A DNA stretch of 64,000 nucleotides from an uncultured Verrucomicrobia subdivision 3 bacterium (GTDB lineage: Bacteria > Verrucomicrobiota > Verrucomicrobiia > Limisphaerales > UBA11358). This document shows, in pieces, positions 1 to 8,828 of the stretch (position 1 is the first letter of the stretch; every line of letters starts with the position of its first letter). Under the pieces are notes generated by a model that searched no databases, was not told the origin of the DNA, and saw only the letters and a list, made by a program, of their open reading frames with translations. Made by a program: the position numbers and the translations under genes. The stretch is taken from NCBI GenBank assembly GCA_903835255.1, contig CAILMI010000020.1, forward strand, positions 35,654-99,653. Reading direction: 5' to 3'.

Positions 1-160
1 CGGTGTTGCCTAATGTAAGAAATTCTTTTCTTTTTCTCAATAGGCAGGCTCCGGTGGTCACTGGGAGGGCAAAAATAGGGGCGCCCTGGTTCCTACACAC
101 TGTTGTATTCCGCCGCCAGCAGCCCCTGTTTAGAGACCACCCAGCGTGCCGCACCGCGGA

Positions 161-189
161 TTGACTGCTTCGTTGTTGAGTATTAATAT
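161..189 (+). promoter_or_regulatory. Putative sigma70-type promoter
   Basis: A -35 box TTGACT (161-166) and a -10 box TAATAT (184-189) are separated by 17 bp, close to the TTGACA-17-TATAAT consensus. It would start transcription near base 196, about 78 bases before the small membrane ORF at 274. The surrounding DNA (175-235) is AT-richer than its neighbours. This is seen by eye only; no transcript data. Confidence 0.4.
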
Positions 190-273
190 TTTTTTCTTTT
201 AATCTGACAGGCCTGCGCCGTAACATCACCAATCAATGTTCCATCCTATTTAGATGCAACATATGATGTCAAA

Positions 274-405
274 ATGCGCAAACGAAACCTGTCCGCCCAC
301 CAAAAGAAAATCCGGAATTTCACCGTTTTTTTTGTCGTGCTGGCGATGGTTTCAACGGCGCTGCTTTTATGGGTCGTCAATTTGCTGGGAAATCATAGGC
401 GCTGA
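274..405 (+). CDS. Possible small single-pass membrane protein (43 aa)
   Basis: The ATG at 274 opens a 43-codon frame ending in TGA at 403-405. Its composition looks like a real protein: a strongly basic N-terminus (MRKRNLSAHQKKIRN) is followed by about 21 hydrophobic residues (FTVFFVVLAMVSTALLLWVV), then a short NLLGNHRR tail. This is the layout of a small inner-membrane protein with a cytoplasmic N-terminus by the positive-inside rule. A good promoter match lies 80-110 bases upstream. I recognise no family. A second overlapping frame (ATG at 254) has no such pattern. The function is unknown; coding status rests on the amino-acid pattern alone. Confidence 0.45.
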   Translation: MRKRNLSAHQKKIRNFTVFFVVLAMVSTALLLWVVNLLGNHRR

Positions 406-620
406 CCCTCAGGGCACGCCCCCAGTCTCCGGCGTCCGGCCCTAATCAGTCAGGGCGGTGGCGTGCGCCAAACCCATTAATCCAATGGGGTTGAACGCGT
501 GGCAAGTGTGGAAGCGGTGCGGCTGAATGATCCGCCGGCGCAAGAGGGCGGCAACCCCTCGCGCCGCCGAGGCCAACCCATCGCGGCGTCCCCGGTTGAT
601 CGCCCCCCGGCACCCATCGC

Positions 621-655
621 AAAAAAACCGGAGACCCGATTGGGCGCTCCGGTTT
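621..655 (-). terminator. Intrinsic terminator of the MFS transporter gene
   Basis: On the minus strand the arms CTCCGGTTT and AAACCGGAG (625-633 and 647-655) form a 9-bp stem, with a small CCC/GGG stem inside the loop. It is followed by a run of T residues (complement of A 621-627). It lies about 40 bases beyond the stop of the transporter gene. Confidence 0.75.
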
Positions 656-693
656 GGGGACTGGATCCAGAATGGGATCCTGACTTTGACGGG

Positions 694-2244
694 CTATTGC
701 TTGTCCAACGACACCGGCCGGTAGCCGCCCCGGGATTTAAAATAGAATATCAGCGCCAGAAAGCAGGCGAGCATGGCTGCGGGGAAAAGGGCCATCTTGC
801 CCAGCGCACTGAACTGTCCGGTGACGGTCGCCGTCTTGATCGCCGCCTGCGCCGCATCCTCCGTCACCGCCGCGCTTTTAACCGGATCAATCGCTTGGTA
901 GGCTCCCAGCAGATAATTTTTCTGCACGGTCACCGACTGATAGATGGCCGGATGGCTCGCCTGCAATTGATGCGTGGCGGAGGTCTCCTGCAAATAGCCG
1001 ATGAAGGGAAATCCCAAAATGCCGACCGCCAGCATCCCGATGCCGCCCATGGCGTTGAGCGTCAGCGCACCGCCTTTCGGACATTGCTCGCTGGTAAGGC
1101 CCAGCATTGTCGGCCAGAAAAACGTCTTGCCCACGGCGTAGAGCGTGGCAGCGGCGAAGATGACGCCCATGCCGGCGCCGTTAGTTTTGGAGAGGGCGGC
1201 CAGGCCGACCGCCGCCAGCGCGGCGCAGGTGGCAAGTAATCCCAGCGGCGACAGCCGGTGGATGATCGGGCCGGCGCAAAACCGCAGCCCCATCATAATG
1301 GCCGAGGTGTAAACCAGCACCCAGGCCGGATTATTCCCCGCCGCCTTCATCGGCTCCTCCATCAGCGAACTGATCCAGCCGTCCGTGCCGATTTCAGTCG
1401 TCGCCAGCGGCATCATGATCAGGATGAGAACCCCGAGAATGCCGCGTCCCAATGATTTGGTAAGGAGCAGAAAGATCACCACCACGGCCCCCGTCAGGCC
1501 CCAGACGACCGTGGAACTCCAGGCGAACACCTGTCCGAGTTGGGCGAATACCAGCCCGAAGCCCACCAGCGCGCCAAAGGCGCCCAGCTCCTTGAGCATG
1601 GCCAGATAACCGATCCCGGCCTGCTCCCGCTCGCTTTTCGGGAATTTCAAACCGATCAACAGGAACACAAAAATGAATGCCGGGATTAAAATCAGACCGA
1701 GCGAGAGGCGCCAGTCGGTGCAGGTCGCCAGCGCGATGGTGCACAGCCCGCCCAGCACCAGCCCGGCCGGCCAGCCCGCATGCAGAATGTTCAGCCACTT
1801 GGTCTTGTCCTTGTGGAATAGGGTGGCCACCACCGGATTGATGTAGGCCTCCACCGTGCCATTGCCCAGGCCCAGAATGATGCTGCCCCAGTAGAGCAGC
1901 TGATAGCCGCGGTGCTGCCCCGCAATCAGAGCGTCGCCGGTCACCCCGTGAATCGCGCCGTAAGCGGCAAACGCCATCGCCGCATAAATGAGATAGCACA
2001 CGAAGGAAAACATCATGGCCACCTTGTAGCCGATGCGGTCGATAAAAAGGCTGAAGAGGATGATGCTCGCGCCAAAGGGCCAGATGCCCGCCCCCTGGAG
2101 CTCGCCCACTGAAACTTTGTCCAGCCCGAAGTCGGTGACGAACTGGCCGCCGCAGAGAATCATGCGGCTGATGAAGGCATAGCTGGTGGTGATCAGGGCG
2201 ATAAAACAGCCCCAGAATAATATCTTGTCGTTTCGGTTGTTCAT
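694..2244 (-). CDS. Major facilitator superfamily transporter
   Basis: This 516-residue integral membrane protein has the hydrophobic periodicity of a 12-helix MFS carrier. The cytoplasmic loop after helix 2 holds the family signature region (FIDRIGYKVAMM, about residues 67-78), and a second basic loop separates the two halves near residue 205 (KFPKSEREQ). The protein is longer than the usual 400-450 residues because of a roughly 70-residue polar segment before the last helix (about 415-480). The substrate cannot be read from the sequence; carriers of this shape in Verrucomicrobiota often import sugars, which is inference. Transcribed alone, with an inverted-repeat operator candidate just upstream and a clear terminator downstream. 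Confidence 0.85.
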   Translation of the reverse strand: MNNRNDKILFWGCFIALITTSYAFISRMILCGGQFVTDFGLDKVSVGELQGAGIWPFGASIILFSLFIDRIGYKVAMMFSFVCYLIYAAMAFAAYGAIHGVTGDALIAGQHRGYQLLYWGSIILGLGNGTVEAYINPVVATLFHKDKTKWLNILHAGWPAGLVLGGLCTIALATCTDWRLSLGLILIPAFIFVFLLIGLKFPKSEREQAGIGYLAMLKELGAFGALVGFGLVFAQLGQVFAWSSTVVWGLTGAVVVIFLLLTKSLGRGILGVLILIMMPLATTEIGTDGWISSLMEEPMKAAGNNPAWVLVYTSAIMMGLRFCAGPIIHRLSPLGLLATCAALAAVGLAALSKTNGAGMGVIFAAATLYAVGKTFFWPTMLGLTSEQCPKGGALTLNAMGGIGMLAVGILGFPFIGYLQETSATHQLQASHPAIYQSVTVQKNYLLGAYQAIDPVKSAAVTEDAAQAAIKTATVTGQFSALGKMALFPAAMLACFLALIFYFKSRGGYRPVSLDKQ

Positions 2245-2259
2245 GTAGAGAACTCCATA

Positions 2260-2300
2260 CTCTCGAGGAATAAAAATCTGTCAACGGCAAAACTCGAGAG
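2260..2300. promoter_or_regulatory. Inverted repeat (operator candidate) upstream of the MFS gene
   Basis: CTCTCGAG (2260-2267) and CTCGAGAG (2293-2300) are perfect inverted copies whose centres are 33 bp apart, about three helical turns. On the minus strand a TTGACA hexamer lies between the arms, so a protein bound to both would bracket the transporter promoter, 16-56 bases upstream of its ATG. The -10 box is not convincing. The rest of the 2245-2630 gap holds no gene I can support; it contains a perfect 14-nt GC palindrome at 2386-2399. Confidence 0.4.
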
Positions 2301-2630
2301 AATCGGTGCCTCTGTGAGCCTTTTTAAAAATGGGGCGGCACGCCTCTTTGCCTGCCGATCGAGGGCGGTATCATCTTGCCGCCTGGCCCCCCGGGGGGCG
2401 ATTTCGAGAGCTCACGAATGCATCGAGTGCGCTCGATTGGCACGCGGGTTTTCCAACGGGCGAGCCGCACCGGTTTCACAGCGGGCCGGGCGCCTGCCGC
2501 TACAAAGACCGGGCAAGATTTGTGCCGCTCCGTAGCGTCCCTTGGCAGTTCATTCTGATGGCCGGGTTCCGGTTCAAACGTCCGCTGGAATAATCTTGGT
2601 CGCCGGGGGAGAGCGTTCTAGCATGAGCGC

Positions 2631-3110
2631 ATGGTACATGTTGGCATTGGCTATGACGTTCATCAATTGGTCGCCGGGCGTAAGCTCGTCTTGGGCGGCG
2701 TCGAGATTCCGCACGCGAAGGGCTTGGACGGCCATTCGGATGCCGACGCGCTCATGCACGCCATCTGCGATGCCGTGCTCGGGGCGATCGGCGAGGAGGA
2801 CATCGGCCATTTTTTCCCGAACACCGATCCGCGCTGGAAGGGCGTGCCGAGCCGGATTTTTCTTGAGGAAGCGGCAAAGCAAGTGGCTCGCCGCGGCGGA
2901 AAGATTGTGAACGTGGACGCCACGCTCATCGCGCAGGAGCCCAAGATTTACCCGCACATTGCCGAGATGAAAAAGTGCATCGCCGCCGCACTCGGCGTCA
3001 CCGAAAAACAAATTGGCGTCAAGGCCACCACCAACGAGCTGATGGGATTCATTGGCCGTGAAGAAGGCATTGCCGCCATGGCCGTGGCAGGAGTCCACCT
3101 CCCGGATTAA
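2631..3110 (+). CDS. ispF: 2-C-methyl-D-erythritol 2,4-cyclodiphosphate synthase (IspF)
   Basis: Fifth enzyme of the MEP isoprenoid pathway: converts 4-diphosphocytidyl-methylerythritol 2-phosphate to the 2,4-cyclodiphosphate with loss of CMP. The 159-residue length matches the family. The N-terminus has the metal-binding GxGxDVH motif (GIGYDVHQL, residues 5-13), followed by the second metal ligand region GLDGHSDADALMHAICDA (33-50), FPNTDP (61-66), and the C-terminal KATTNELMGFIGREEGIAAMA. The start at 2631 gives a normal N-terminus (MVHVGIGYDVH). Cytoplasmic trimer by family knowledge. Other MEP genes are not in this window. Confidence 0.97.
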   Translation: MVHVGIGYDVHQLVAGRKLVLGGVEIPHAKGLDGHSDADALMHAICDAVLGAIGEEDIGHFFPNTDPRWKGVPSRIFLEEAAKQVARRGGKIVNVDATLIAQEPKIYPHIAEMKKCIAAALGVTEKQIGVKATTNELMGFIGREEGIAAMAVAGVHLPD

Positions 3111-3195
3111 GTTCCGCTCCACGGACCGAGGCCTTCAGAAGTTCCCGCACAACGAGCCCGGCTGCCGGACTCACAATACCGCATCCACTAAAAAT

Positions 3196-3468
3196 ATGGC
3201 CGCCAAAGCAGAAATCAGCTGGAAACGGGTGACCGAGGACGGCGCCAAGCTGCAGGTTTACGTTCAGCGCGTGAAGCGCGAGTGGAAATTCTTCCACCGC
3301 GCCAAGCGTTTTGACAACTGGATGCCAGTCGCCGAGCCGCCGCTGGAGGACTGGCTGGAATTGCTGGATGCCGTTCAGCGGCTCATCACGCGCCGCCGCT
3401 ACATGCCCGACGACGAGGAGTTTCTGCGTCGCCAGATCCGCGAACGCTTTCCCGACGCGGGCGTTTAA
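3196..3468 (+). CDS. Hypothetical protein (90 aa)
   Basis: An ATG at 3196 opens a frame encoding MAAKAEISWKRVTEDGAKLQ and onward, 90 residues, charged and Trp-rich (WKRV, REWKFF, NWMPV, DWLELL), ending in a basic/acidic helix (YMPDDEEFLRRQIRERFPD). The frame remains open upstream to 3052 but that part overlaps ispF and looks non-native. It lies 85 bases after ispF on the same strand, so co-transcription is likely. No membrane segment, no known motif. I do not recognise the family; function unknown. Confidence 0.65.
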   Translation: MAAKAEISWKRVTEDGAKLQVYVQRVKREWKFFHRAKRFDNWMPVAEPPLEDWLELLDAVQRLITRRRYMPDDEEFLRRQIRERFPDAGV

Positions 3469-3732
3469 GCCGGTACCCTGCAGTCCGAATAAACGCCAAG
3501 GCGCTAGGACGCCAAGGGGATCAACCAATCACGAGGAGATTCTGCTGCAATGCCTCGGATTTTAGCCGGCTTTTCAACTCCACTGGAGGGTTCCGATTGA
3601 GCGCCGCACCCTTCATACTGCAGGGAATAGCACTGCTCCAGAGGTGGGTGGGGCGTCGTCGATTTCGCAGGTTCAAAAAAAGCAAAAAACTTGTGGAAAA
3701 CCCCCTGCGGTGGTAGCATCTCCCAATCTAAA

Positions 3733-6700
3733 ATGAGAATTTATTCGCATCGACGGGCCATTTTTTTGCCAATCCTGGCCGCTTTAATCCATTTTACAAT
3801 CCTTCCCCTTGGGGCCGCCCCTTACCATCTGACGGACTTGGGGGTTCTTAATGAGGTGGCGGGTGCCACCAATGCAACCCTCAGCGGTATCAACCTCGGC
3901 GGTCAGGTGGTAGGCATCTCTGCCAGCAATCAGTTTTATCGGTCCTTCGTTTATAACGGCACCCGGACGGATCTGGGCAGTCTTGGCGGGACGAACTGTT
4001 ACGCCCAGGGCATTAATCTCTCGAACATCATCTGCGGGACATCGATAAACTCCAACGGATTTGACCGTGCTTTTCGGTGGCAAACCAACGGGATGACCGA
4101 CTTGGGTGTGCTGGGCGCTGGCCATTACAGCGAAGCCTTTGATATCAATACCGCCGGCCAGATCACGGGTGACTCCTCAACCGATGCTAATGATAGCATT
4201 TTTCACGCTGTGCGGTTTGAGTCCGGCAGCACCAATAAAACGGATATCGGCAAGCTCCTGCCCACCGGTTGGGACTACAGCGTCGGCTTCGGCATCAATG
4301 CATCCGGTCAGGTGGTGGGGCTGGCCATCGATTATAATTTGGAGTTTTACTATGCATTTTTTTATACTAACGGGCCAAACATTACTATTCTCGGAGATTT
4401 CACCAGCAGTGGCACCGCCGGGAATTATGGATCCGAGGCCAATTCCATCAATTCAAACGGACAGATTGTGGGAGATGCGAATGACATAAACTATATTACT
4501 CACGCCTTCCGCTGGGTGCCGGGTGCCACCAATGGAGTGTCGGTCAATCGGCAGATGATTGATCTGGGCACGCTCGGGGGCACCTATAGCAAGGCCAGCT
4601 GCATTAATAACAGCAATGTGGTGGTGGGGACGGCCTCCATTGCTGGCGACGTGGCAAACCACGCCTTTGTGGCCGTCAGCAATACCCTGGTGGACTTGAA
4701 CACGCAGTTGGATGATGGCAGCAGCAACAGCTGGGTCCTGGTTGCAGCCGAGTCGATCAATGACTATGGCCAGATTGTTGGCACAGGAACGACCAATGGG
4801 GTGCTCCACGGTTTTCTGCTGACCCCGGACCAGCCCGTGATCACCAGCCCTCCGTCGGGTCTCATGGTGGTTGCCGGCAGCAATGCTACTTTGAATGTGG
4901 GCGTGATCGGCAGCACTCCGGCCTATCAATGGCGCTTCAACGGCACCAATCTCAGCGGGTCCACTGCAAGCTTTCTGACCATCTCCAACTTTCAATCCGC
5001 CAATGCGGGCAACTATGACGTGGTCATCACCAACGTCTATGGCGCGGTCACGAGCTCGGTCGCGATAGTGGGGCTGGCGGGGCCGCCCAGCATCCTGACC
5101 CAGCCGGCTGGCACCAATCTCACGGCGTTTGGAACCAGTGCGAGTTTCACGGTCGGAGCCAGCGGCTCGTCGCCGCTGGCGTATCAGTGGCGCTTTAATG
5201 GCACCAACCTCAGCGGGGCCATCACCAACCCCTTCGTGATTCGCAGCGCCCAAGCCACCAATGCGGGCAACTACGACGTCGTGATCACCAATGCGTACGG
5301 CAGTATCACCAGCGCGGTGGCCGTCCTGACCTTGAATTTTCTGCCGAGCATTACCAATCAGCCGGTCTCCACCAACATGACGAGCCTGCCTGGGAACGCG
5401 GTTTTCAGGGTGGGCGCCACTGGCACGGCGGTCTTGGCCTATCAATGGCGCTTTAACAGCAATGAAATTACCGGTGCAATCTCAAACGTGCTGACCCTCA
5501 TCAATGCGCGGGCGACCAATGTGGGCTTTTATGACGTGATCGTGACCAATAATTTTGGTGCCGTGACCAGTGCCGTGGCTTCGCTGACCGGCAACTTCCC
5601 GCCGAGCATCACCAATCAGCCATCGAGCGCAGTAGTGCTTCTTTCCAACAGCGCCACGTTCGTTGTGGGTGCCAGCGGCAATGCGCTGGGTTACCGTTGG
5701 CGGTTCAACGGGGCCAATATCAGCGGGGCCAACACCAACCCCCTGGTGATTCCGATCGCCCAGGCCAGTAATGCCGGGAACTATGATGTCGTGGTGACTA
5801 ATACTTATGGGAGCATCACCAGCGCGGTGGTCTCTCTGACCGTGAACGTGCCGGTCCAGATCACCAACCAACCCGTTGCCGCCGCGGTGGTGGTTTCCAG
5901 CAATGCCACGTTCACGGTGGGCGTCAGCGGCACGGCGCCGATTCTCTATCAATGGCGCTTCAATGGCGGCGCAATTTCAGGGGCGACCTCGAACGTGTTC
6001 GCGGTGATTGCCGCCCAAGGCACCAATGCCGGCAACTATGACGTGATCGTGACCAATAACTTCGGTGCGGTGACCAGCTCCATCGCCACCCTGACCGTGA
6101 ACTTCCCGCCGAGCATCACCAACCAACCGGTCAGCACCAACATGACGGTCCTGCCCGGAAACGCGGAGTTCAGGGTGGGGGCCAGCGGCACGGCGACGCT
6201 GGCCTATCAATGGCGCTTCAATAGCAATGCGATTGCCGGCGCGGTTTCAAATGTGCTGATCATCCCCAACGCCCAAGTGACGAATGCCGGCTCCTATGAT
6301 GTCATTGTAACGAACAATTACGGCGCCGTGACCAGTGTGGTCGCCACTTTGACCGGGAACTTCCCGCCGAGTATCACGACCAATCCGGCCAGCACGAATC
6401 TCACGTCGTTTGGCAGTCGGGCGGCTTTCTCGGTGGGCGCCACCGGTCCGGCGCCGCTGGCGTATCAATGGCGGTTCAATGGGTCCAGCCTCAGCGGGGG
6501 CACCACCAATCCCCTGGTCATTCCGAGCGCGCAGGCCACCAATGCCGGCGACTATGATGTTGTTATCATCAACAACTTTGGAGCGGTGACCAGTTCGGTC
6601 GCCGCCCTGACCTTGAACTTCAAACCGGTGATCACCAATCCACCCGTCAGCGTCACGGTCGCCAACGTGGGCGCCAGCACGAATTTCTCGGTGGGCGCTA

Positions 6701-8127
6701 GCGGCACGGCGCCGCTCGTCTACCAATGGCGCTTCAAAAGCAATGTCATCGCCGGTGCCACCGCAAACGTGCTGGCTATCTCCAGCGTCCAGTACAGCAA
6801 TGTTGGCTCTTATGATGTGATTATAACAAACAACTTCGGCGCGGTGACCAGTGCGGTCGTTTCCCTGAACGGGAACTTCCCGCCGCAGATCACAAACAAT
6901 CCCGCCGATGTCGCCGTGATCGTTTCCAACAGCGCCCCGTTCACCGTGGGCGCCAACGGCAGCTCCCTGAGTTATCGGTGGCGCTTCAATGGGACCAATA
7001 TTACCGGGGCCACCACCAACCCATTTGTCATCCCCATCGCCCGGTCCACCAATGCCGGCAATTACGATGTCGTGGTCACGAACACGTTTGGTGCGGTGAC
7101 CAGCTTGGTTGCCACCCTCACGGTGTATTTCCCGCCGAGCATCACCAACCAGCCGGTCAGCACCAACATGGCGAGCCTGTCCGGGAACGCGGTCTTCAGG
7201 GTGGGTGCCAGCGGCACGGCGGTCTTGGCCTATCAATGGCGCTTCAACAGCAATGCCATCGCGGGCGCGATCACAAACCTGCTCACGATCACTAACCCCG
7301 TGGCGACGAATGCGGGATCTTATGACGTCATCGTGACTAATAATTATGGCTCGGTGACCAGTGCGGTCGTCTCTCTGACCGGAAATTTCGCGCCGATCAT
7401 CACCAATCAGCCCGTCAGCTTGGGCGTCCCGACCGGCAGCAATGCGACCTTCCGCGTGGGTGTCAGCGGCAGCGCCACGCTGAGGTACAACTGGCGCTTT
7501 TTCGGAACCAATCTGCCGTCGGGAACCAATGCGCTGCTGACGATCACCAATGTGCAATCGGCGAAGACCGGTAACTACTATGTGATTGTGACCAATGCTT
7601 ACGGAAGAGCCACGAGCGAGGTGGCCGTGTTGACCTTGGGCCAGCCGGTGAGCATCACCAATCAGCCCTCCAGCGTCACGGTTTTGGTCGGCGCGGATGC
7701 GTCGTTTACCGTGGGGGCCAGCGGCGGGGCTCCGCTGGCGTATCAGTGGCGCCTCAACGGCGCCAGCCTGGGAGCGGCCAATGTCAGTCTGCTGACCGTT
7801 ACCAATGCGCAATCCACCAACGCGGGCAATTACACCGTGGTCGTCACCAACAGTTTCAGCTCGGTGACCAGCGCCATCGCCGCGCTCACCATTGTCGGTA
7901 AGCCCGTCATCACCGGAATCAGCACGCAGGGGACCAATGCCCTCGTCAGCTTCACCACCGCCGCCGGGGCAACCTATTATCTGGAAGGCAACACGAACCT
8001 CGCCTCCGTAAAATGGGTCAATGTCGTCACCAACATTCCAGGCACTGGCGCCACCCGCACTGCCACCAACTACGGTATCGGCGCGTCCCCGTCCCAATGG
8101 TACCGCGTCCGCGTCACAGTGCCGTGA
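3733..8127 (+). CDS. Secreted HAF-repeat / multi-Ig-like domain protein
   Basis: A 1464-residue exported protein. The ATG at 3733 gives a clean signal peptide (MRIYSHRRAIFLPILAALIH..., cleavage near GAA-PYHL); the longer frame from 3691 would hide it. Residues ~30-365 carry HAF-type repeats, e.g. DLGSLGGTNCYAQGIN, DLGVLGAGHYSEAFDIN and DLGTLGGTYSKASCIN. Residues ~365-1387 are twelve tandem Ig-like domains of ~85 residues, each with the core YQWRFNG...AGNYDVVVTN..GAVTS. The final ~75 residues form a separate module (ATYYLEGNTNL...W...YRVRVTVP). No Cys is visible in the Ig array, so the domains are not disulfide-stabilised. Likely surface adhesion or matrix role (inference). Its last 14 bases overlap the convergent deacetylase gene. 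Confidence 0.9.
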   Translation: MRIYSHRRAIFLPILAALIHFTILPLGAAPYHLTDLGVLNEVAGATNATLSGINLGGQVVGISASNQFYRSFVYNGTRTDLGSLGGTNCYAQGINLSNIICGTSINSNGFDRAFRWQTNGMTDLGVLGAGHYSEAFDINTAGQITGDSSTDANDSIFHAVRFESGSTNKTDIGKLLPTGWDYSVGFGINASGQVVGLAIDYNLEFYYAFFYTNGPNITILGDFTSSGTAGNYGSEANSINSNGQIVGDANDINYITHAFRWVPGATNGVSVNRQMIDLGTLGGTYSKASCINNSNVVVGTASIAGDVANHAFVAVSNTLVDLNTQLDDGSSNSWVLVAAESINDYGQIVGTGTTNGVLHGFLLTPDQPVITSPPSGLMVVAGSNATLNVGVIGSTPAYQWRFNGTNLSGSTASFLTISNFQSANAGNYDVVITNVYGAVTSSVAIVGLAGPPSILTQPAGTNLTAFGTSASFTVGASGSSPLAYQWRFNGTNLSGAITNPFVIRSAQATNAGNYDVVITNAYGSITSAVAVLTLNFLPSITNQPVSTNMTSLPGNAVFRVGATGTAVLAYQWRFNSNEITGAISNVLTLINARATNVGFYDVIVTNNFGAVTSAVASLTGNFPPSITNQPSSAVVLLSNSATFVVGASGNALGYRWRFNGANISGANTNPLVIPIAQASNAGNYDVVVTNTYGSITSAVVSLTVNVPVQITNQPVAAAVVVSSNATFTVGVSGTAPILYQWRFNGGAISGATSNVFAVIAAQGTNAGNYDVIVTNNFGAVTSSIATLTVNFPPSITNQPVSTNMTVLPGNAEFRVGASGTATLAYQWRFNSNAIAGAVSNVLIIPNAQVTNAGSYDVIVTNNYGAVTSVVATLTGNFPPSITTNPASTNLTSFGSRAAFSVGATGPAPLAYQWRFNGSSLSGGTTNPLVIPSAQATNAGDYDVVIINNFGAVTSSVAALTLNFKPVITNPPVSVTVANVGASTNFSVGASGTAPLVYQWRFKSNVIAGATANVLAISSVQYSNVGSYDVIITNNFGAVTSAVVSLNGNFPPQITNNPADVAVIVSNSAPFTVGANGSSLSYRWRFNGTNITGATTNPFVIPIARSTNAGNYDVVVTNTFGAVTSLVATLTVYFPPSITNQPVSTNMASLSGNAVFRVGASGTAVLAYQWRFNSNAIAGAITNLLTITNPVATNAGSYDVIVTNNYGSVTSAVVSLTGNFAPIITNQPVSLGVPTGSNATFRVGVSGSATLRYNWRFFGTNLPSGTNALLTITNVQSAKTGNYYVIVTNAYGRATSEVAVLTLGQPVSITNQPSSVTVLVGADASFTVGASGGAPLAYQWRLNGASLGAANVSLLTVTNAQSTNAGNYTVVVTNSFSSVTSAIAALTIVGKPVITGISTQGTNALVSFTTAAGATYYLEGNTNLASVKWVNVVTNIPGTGATRTATNYGIGASPSQWYRVRVTVP
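4828..7893 (+). repeat. Twelve in-frame Ig-like domain repeats
   Basis: The DNA encodes twelve successive units of roughly 255 bp. By protein similarity they fall into interleaved types: units 3, 6 and 10 share SITNQPVSTNM and FRVGA.GTA..AYQWRFNSN; units 4 and 9 share LGYRWRFNG/LSYRWRFNG with NP.VIPIA; units 2 and 7 share PLAYQWRFNG with TNP.VI.SAQATNAG. This order suggests block duplications of several units rather than one-by-one growth. Antisense frames across this region are open for long distances only because the codons repeat. Confidence 0.85.
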
Positions 8128-8824
8128 GTGGGGCCGTGGCGAAGGACGCTAGCTGGATGGCCTCTGCCTCAATCGTGGAAAGGACTCCCGGATCTGACAG
8201 GGCGGCGTACTCCCATTCGCGCTCCGCCCGATAGATCGAATCCAGCGTGGCGTCCAGTCCCGGGTGGCAGCAAAGCTCGGTGATGCCGGGAGTCAGTCCG
8301 CGTAAAATCCTCACCAAGGCTGCCGCTGAAATTCCCTCAGGATAAGCATGCCCCTTGTCAGATTGCCCATAAAAATCCCCGCAATAACGCACGCGCGGAT
8401 CCGTCTGTCGCAGCACGACGCCGAGTTCTTTTGCGTGCTGGACTAAAAAGGATCGGGCCGGTTCCTCATTGTGCACGTGCTGGTGTGAATTCAAGTGATC
8501 GGGGTCGCGCCCCATCAGCTCCCGAAACCGGGTGAGTTGCCGGTCGATTTCGGCGGCCACCGCCCGCTCGTCCGCCAGCGGCACGACCTCATAGGCCAGC
8601 GTCCAGACGTCGTTCACGCAGCGCCATTCGCACAAGTCCACATGCAGGCCTACCCCGAGCCGCGGATGCTCCTTCGCCTGGGCCGCGGCCGCCGCGGCCG
8701 CCGCACCGCGCACCATCAGGCTAGCGCTCGTCACGATGCCGTGCCGGTGCGCTTGAAGGATGCCCCGGTTCACGCCCTCGCTCAGGCCGAAGTCGTCCGC
8801 GTTCACGATCAGAAATTTTTGCAT
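8114..8824 (-). CDS. ChbG/HpnK-family (YdjC-like) carbohydrate deacetylase
   Basis: This 236-residue protein belongs to the ChbG/HpnK deacetylase family, metal-dependent enzymes that remove acetyl groups from N-acetylated sugars or hopanoid-glycans. Visible hallmarks: N-terminal NADDFGLSEGVNRGI (residues 7-21), GVGLHVDL (57-64), the metal/catalytic SHQHVHNE near residue 115 and ELCCHPGLD near 187. Fourth and last gene of a minus-strand operon, starting four bases after the kinase stop. Its 3' end overlaps the 3' end of the convergent Ig-protein gene by 14 bp. The substrate is unknown; the context suggests a sugar put in place by the two upstream glycosyltransferases (inference). Confidence 0.88.
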   Translation of the reverse strand: MQKFLIVNADDFGLSEGVNRGILQAHRHGIVTSASLMVRGAAAAAAAAQAKEHPRLGVGLHVDLCEWRCVNDVWTLAYEVVPLADERAVAAEIDRQLTRFRELMGRDPDHLNSHQHVHNEEPARSFLVQHAKELGVVLRQTDPRVRYCGDFYGQSDKGHAYPEGISAAALVRILRGLTPGITELCCHPGLDATLDSIYRAEREWEYAALSDPGVLSTIEAEAIQLASFATAPLTAL

Positions 8825-8828
8825 CTCC

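Noticed and set aside
6247..8097. 616-codon antisense frame inside the Ig-repeat gene (and similar frames at 4453-5952)
   Set aside because: It is open only because the repeated Ig codons lack antisense stops; the translation is a repetitive Gly/His/Arg/Asp string with no start context or family.
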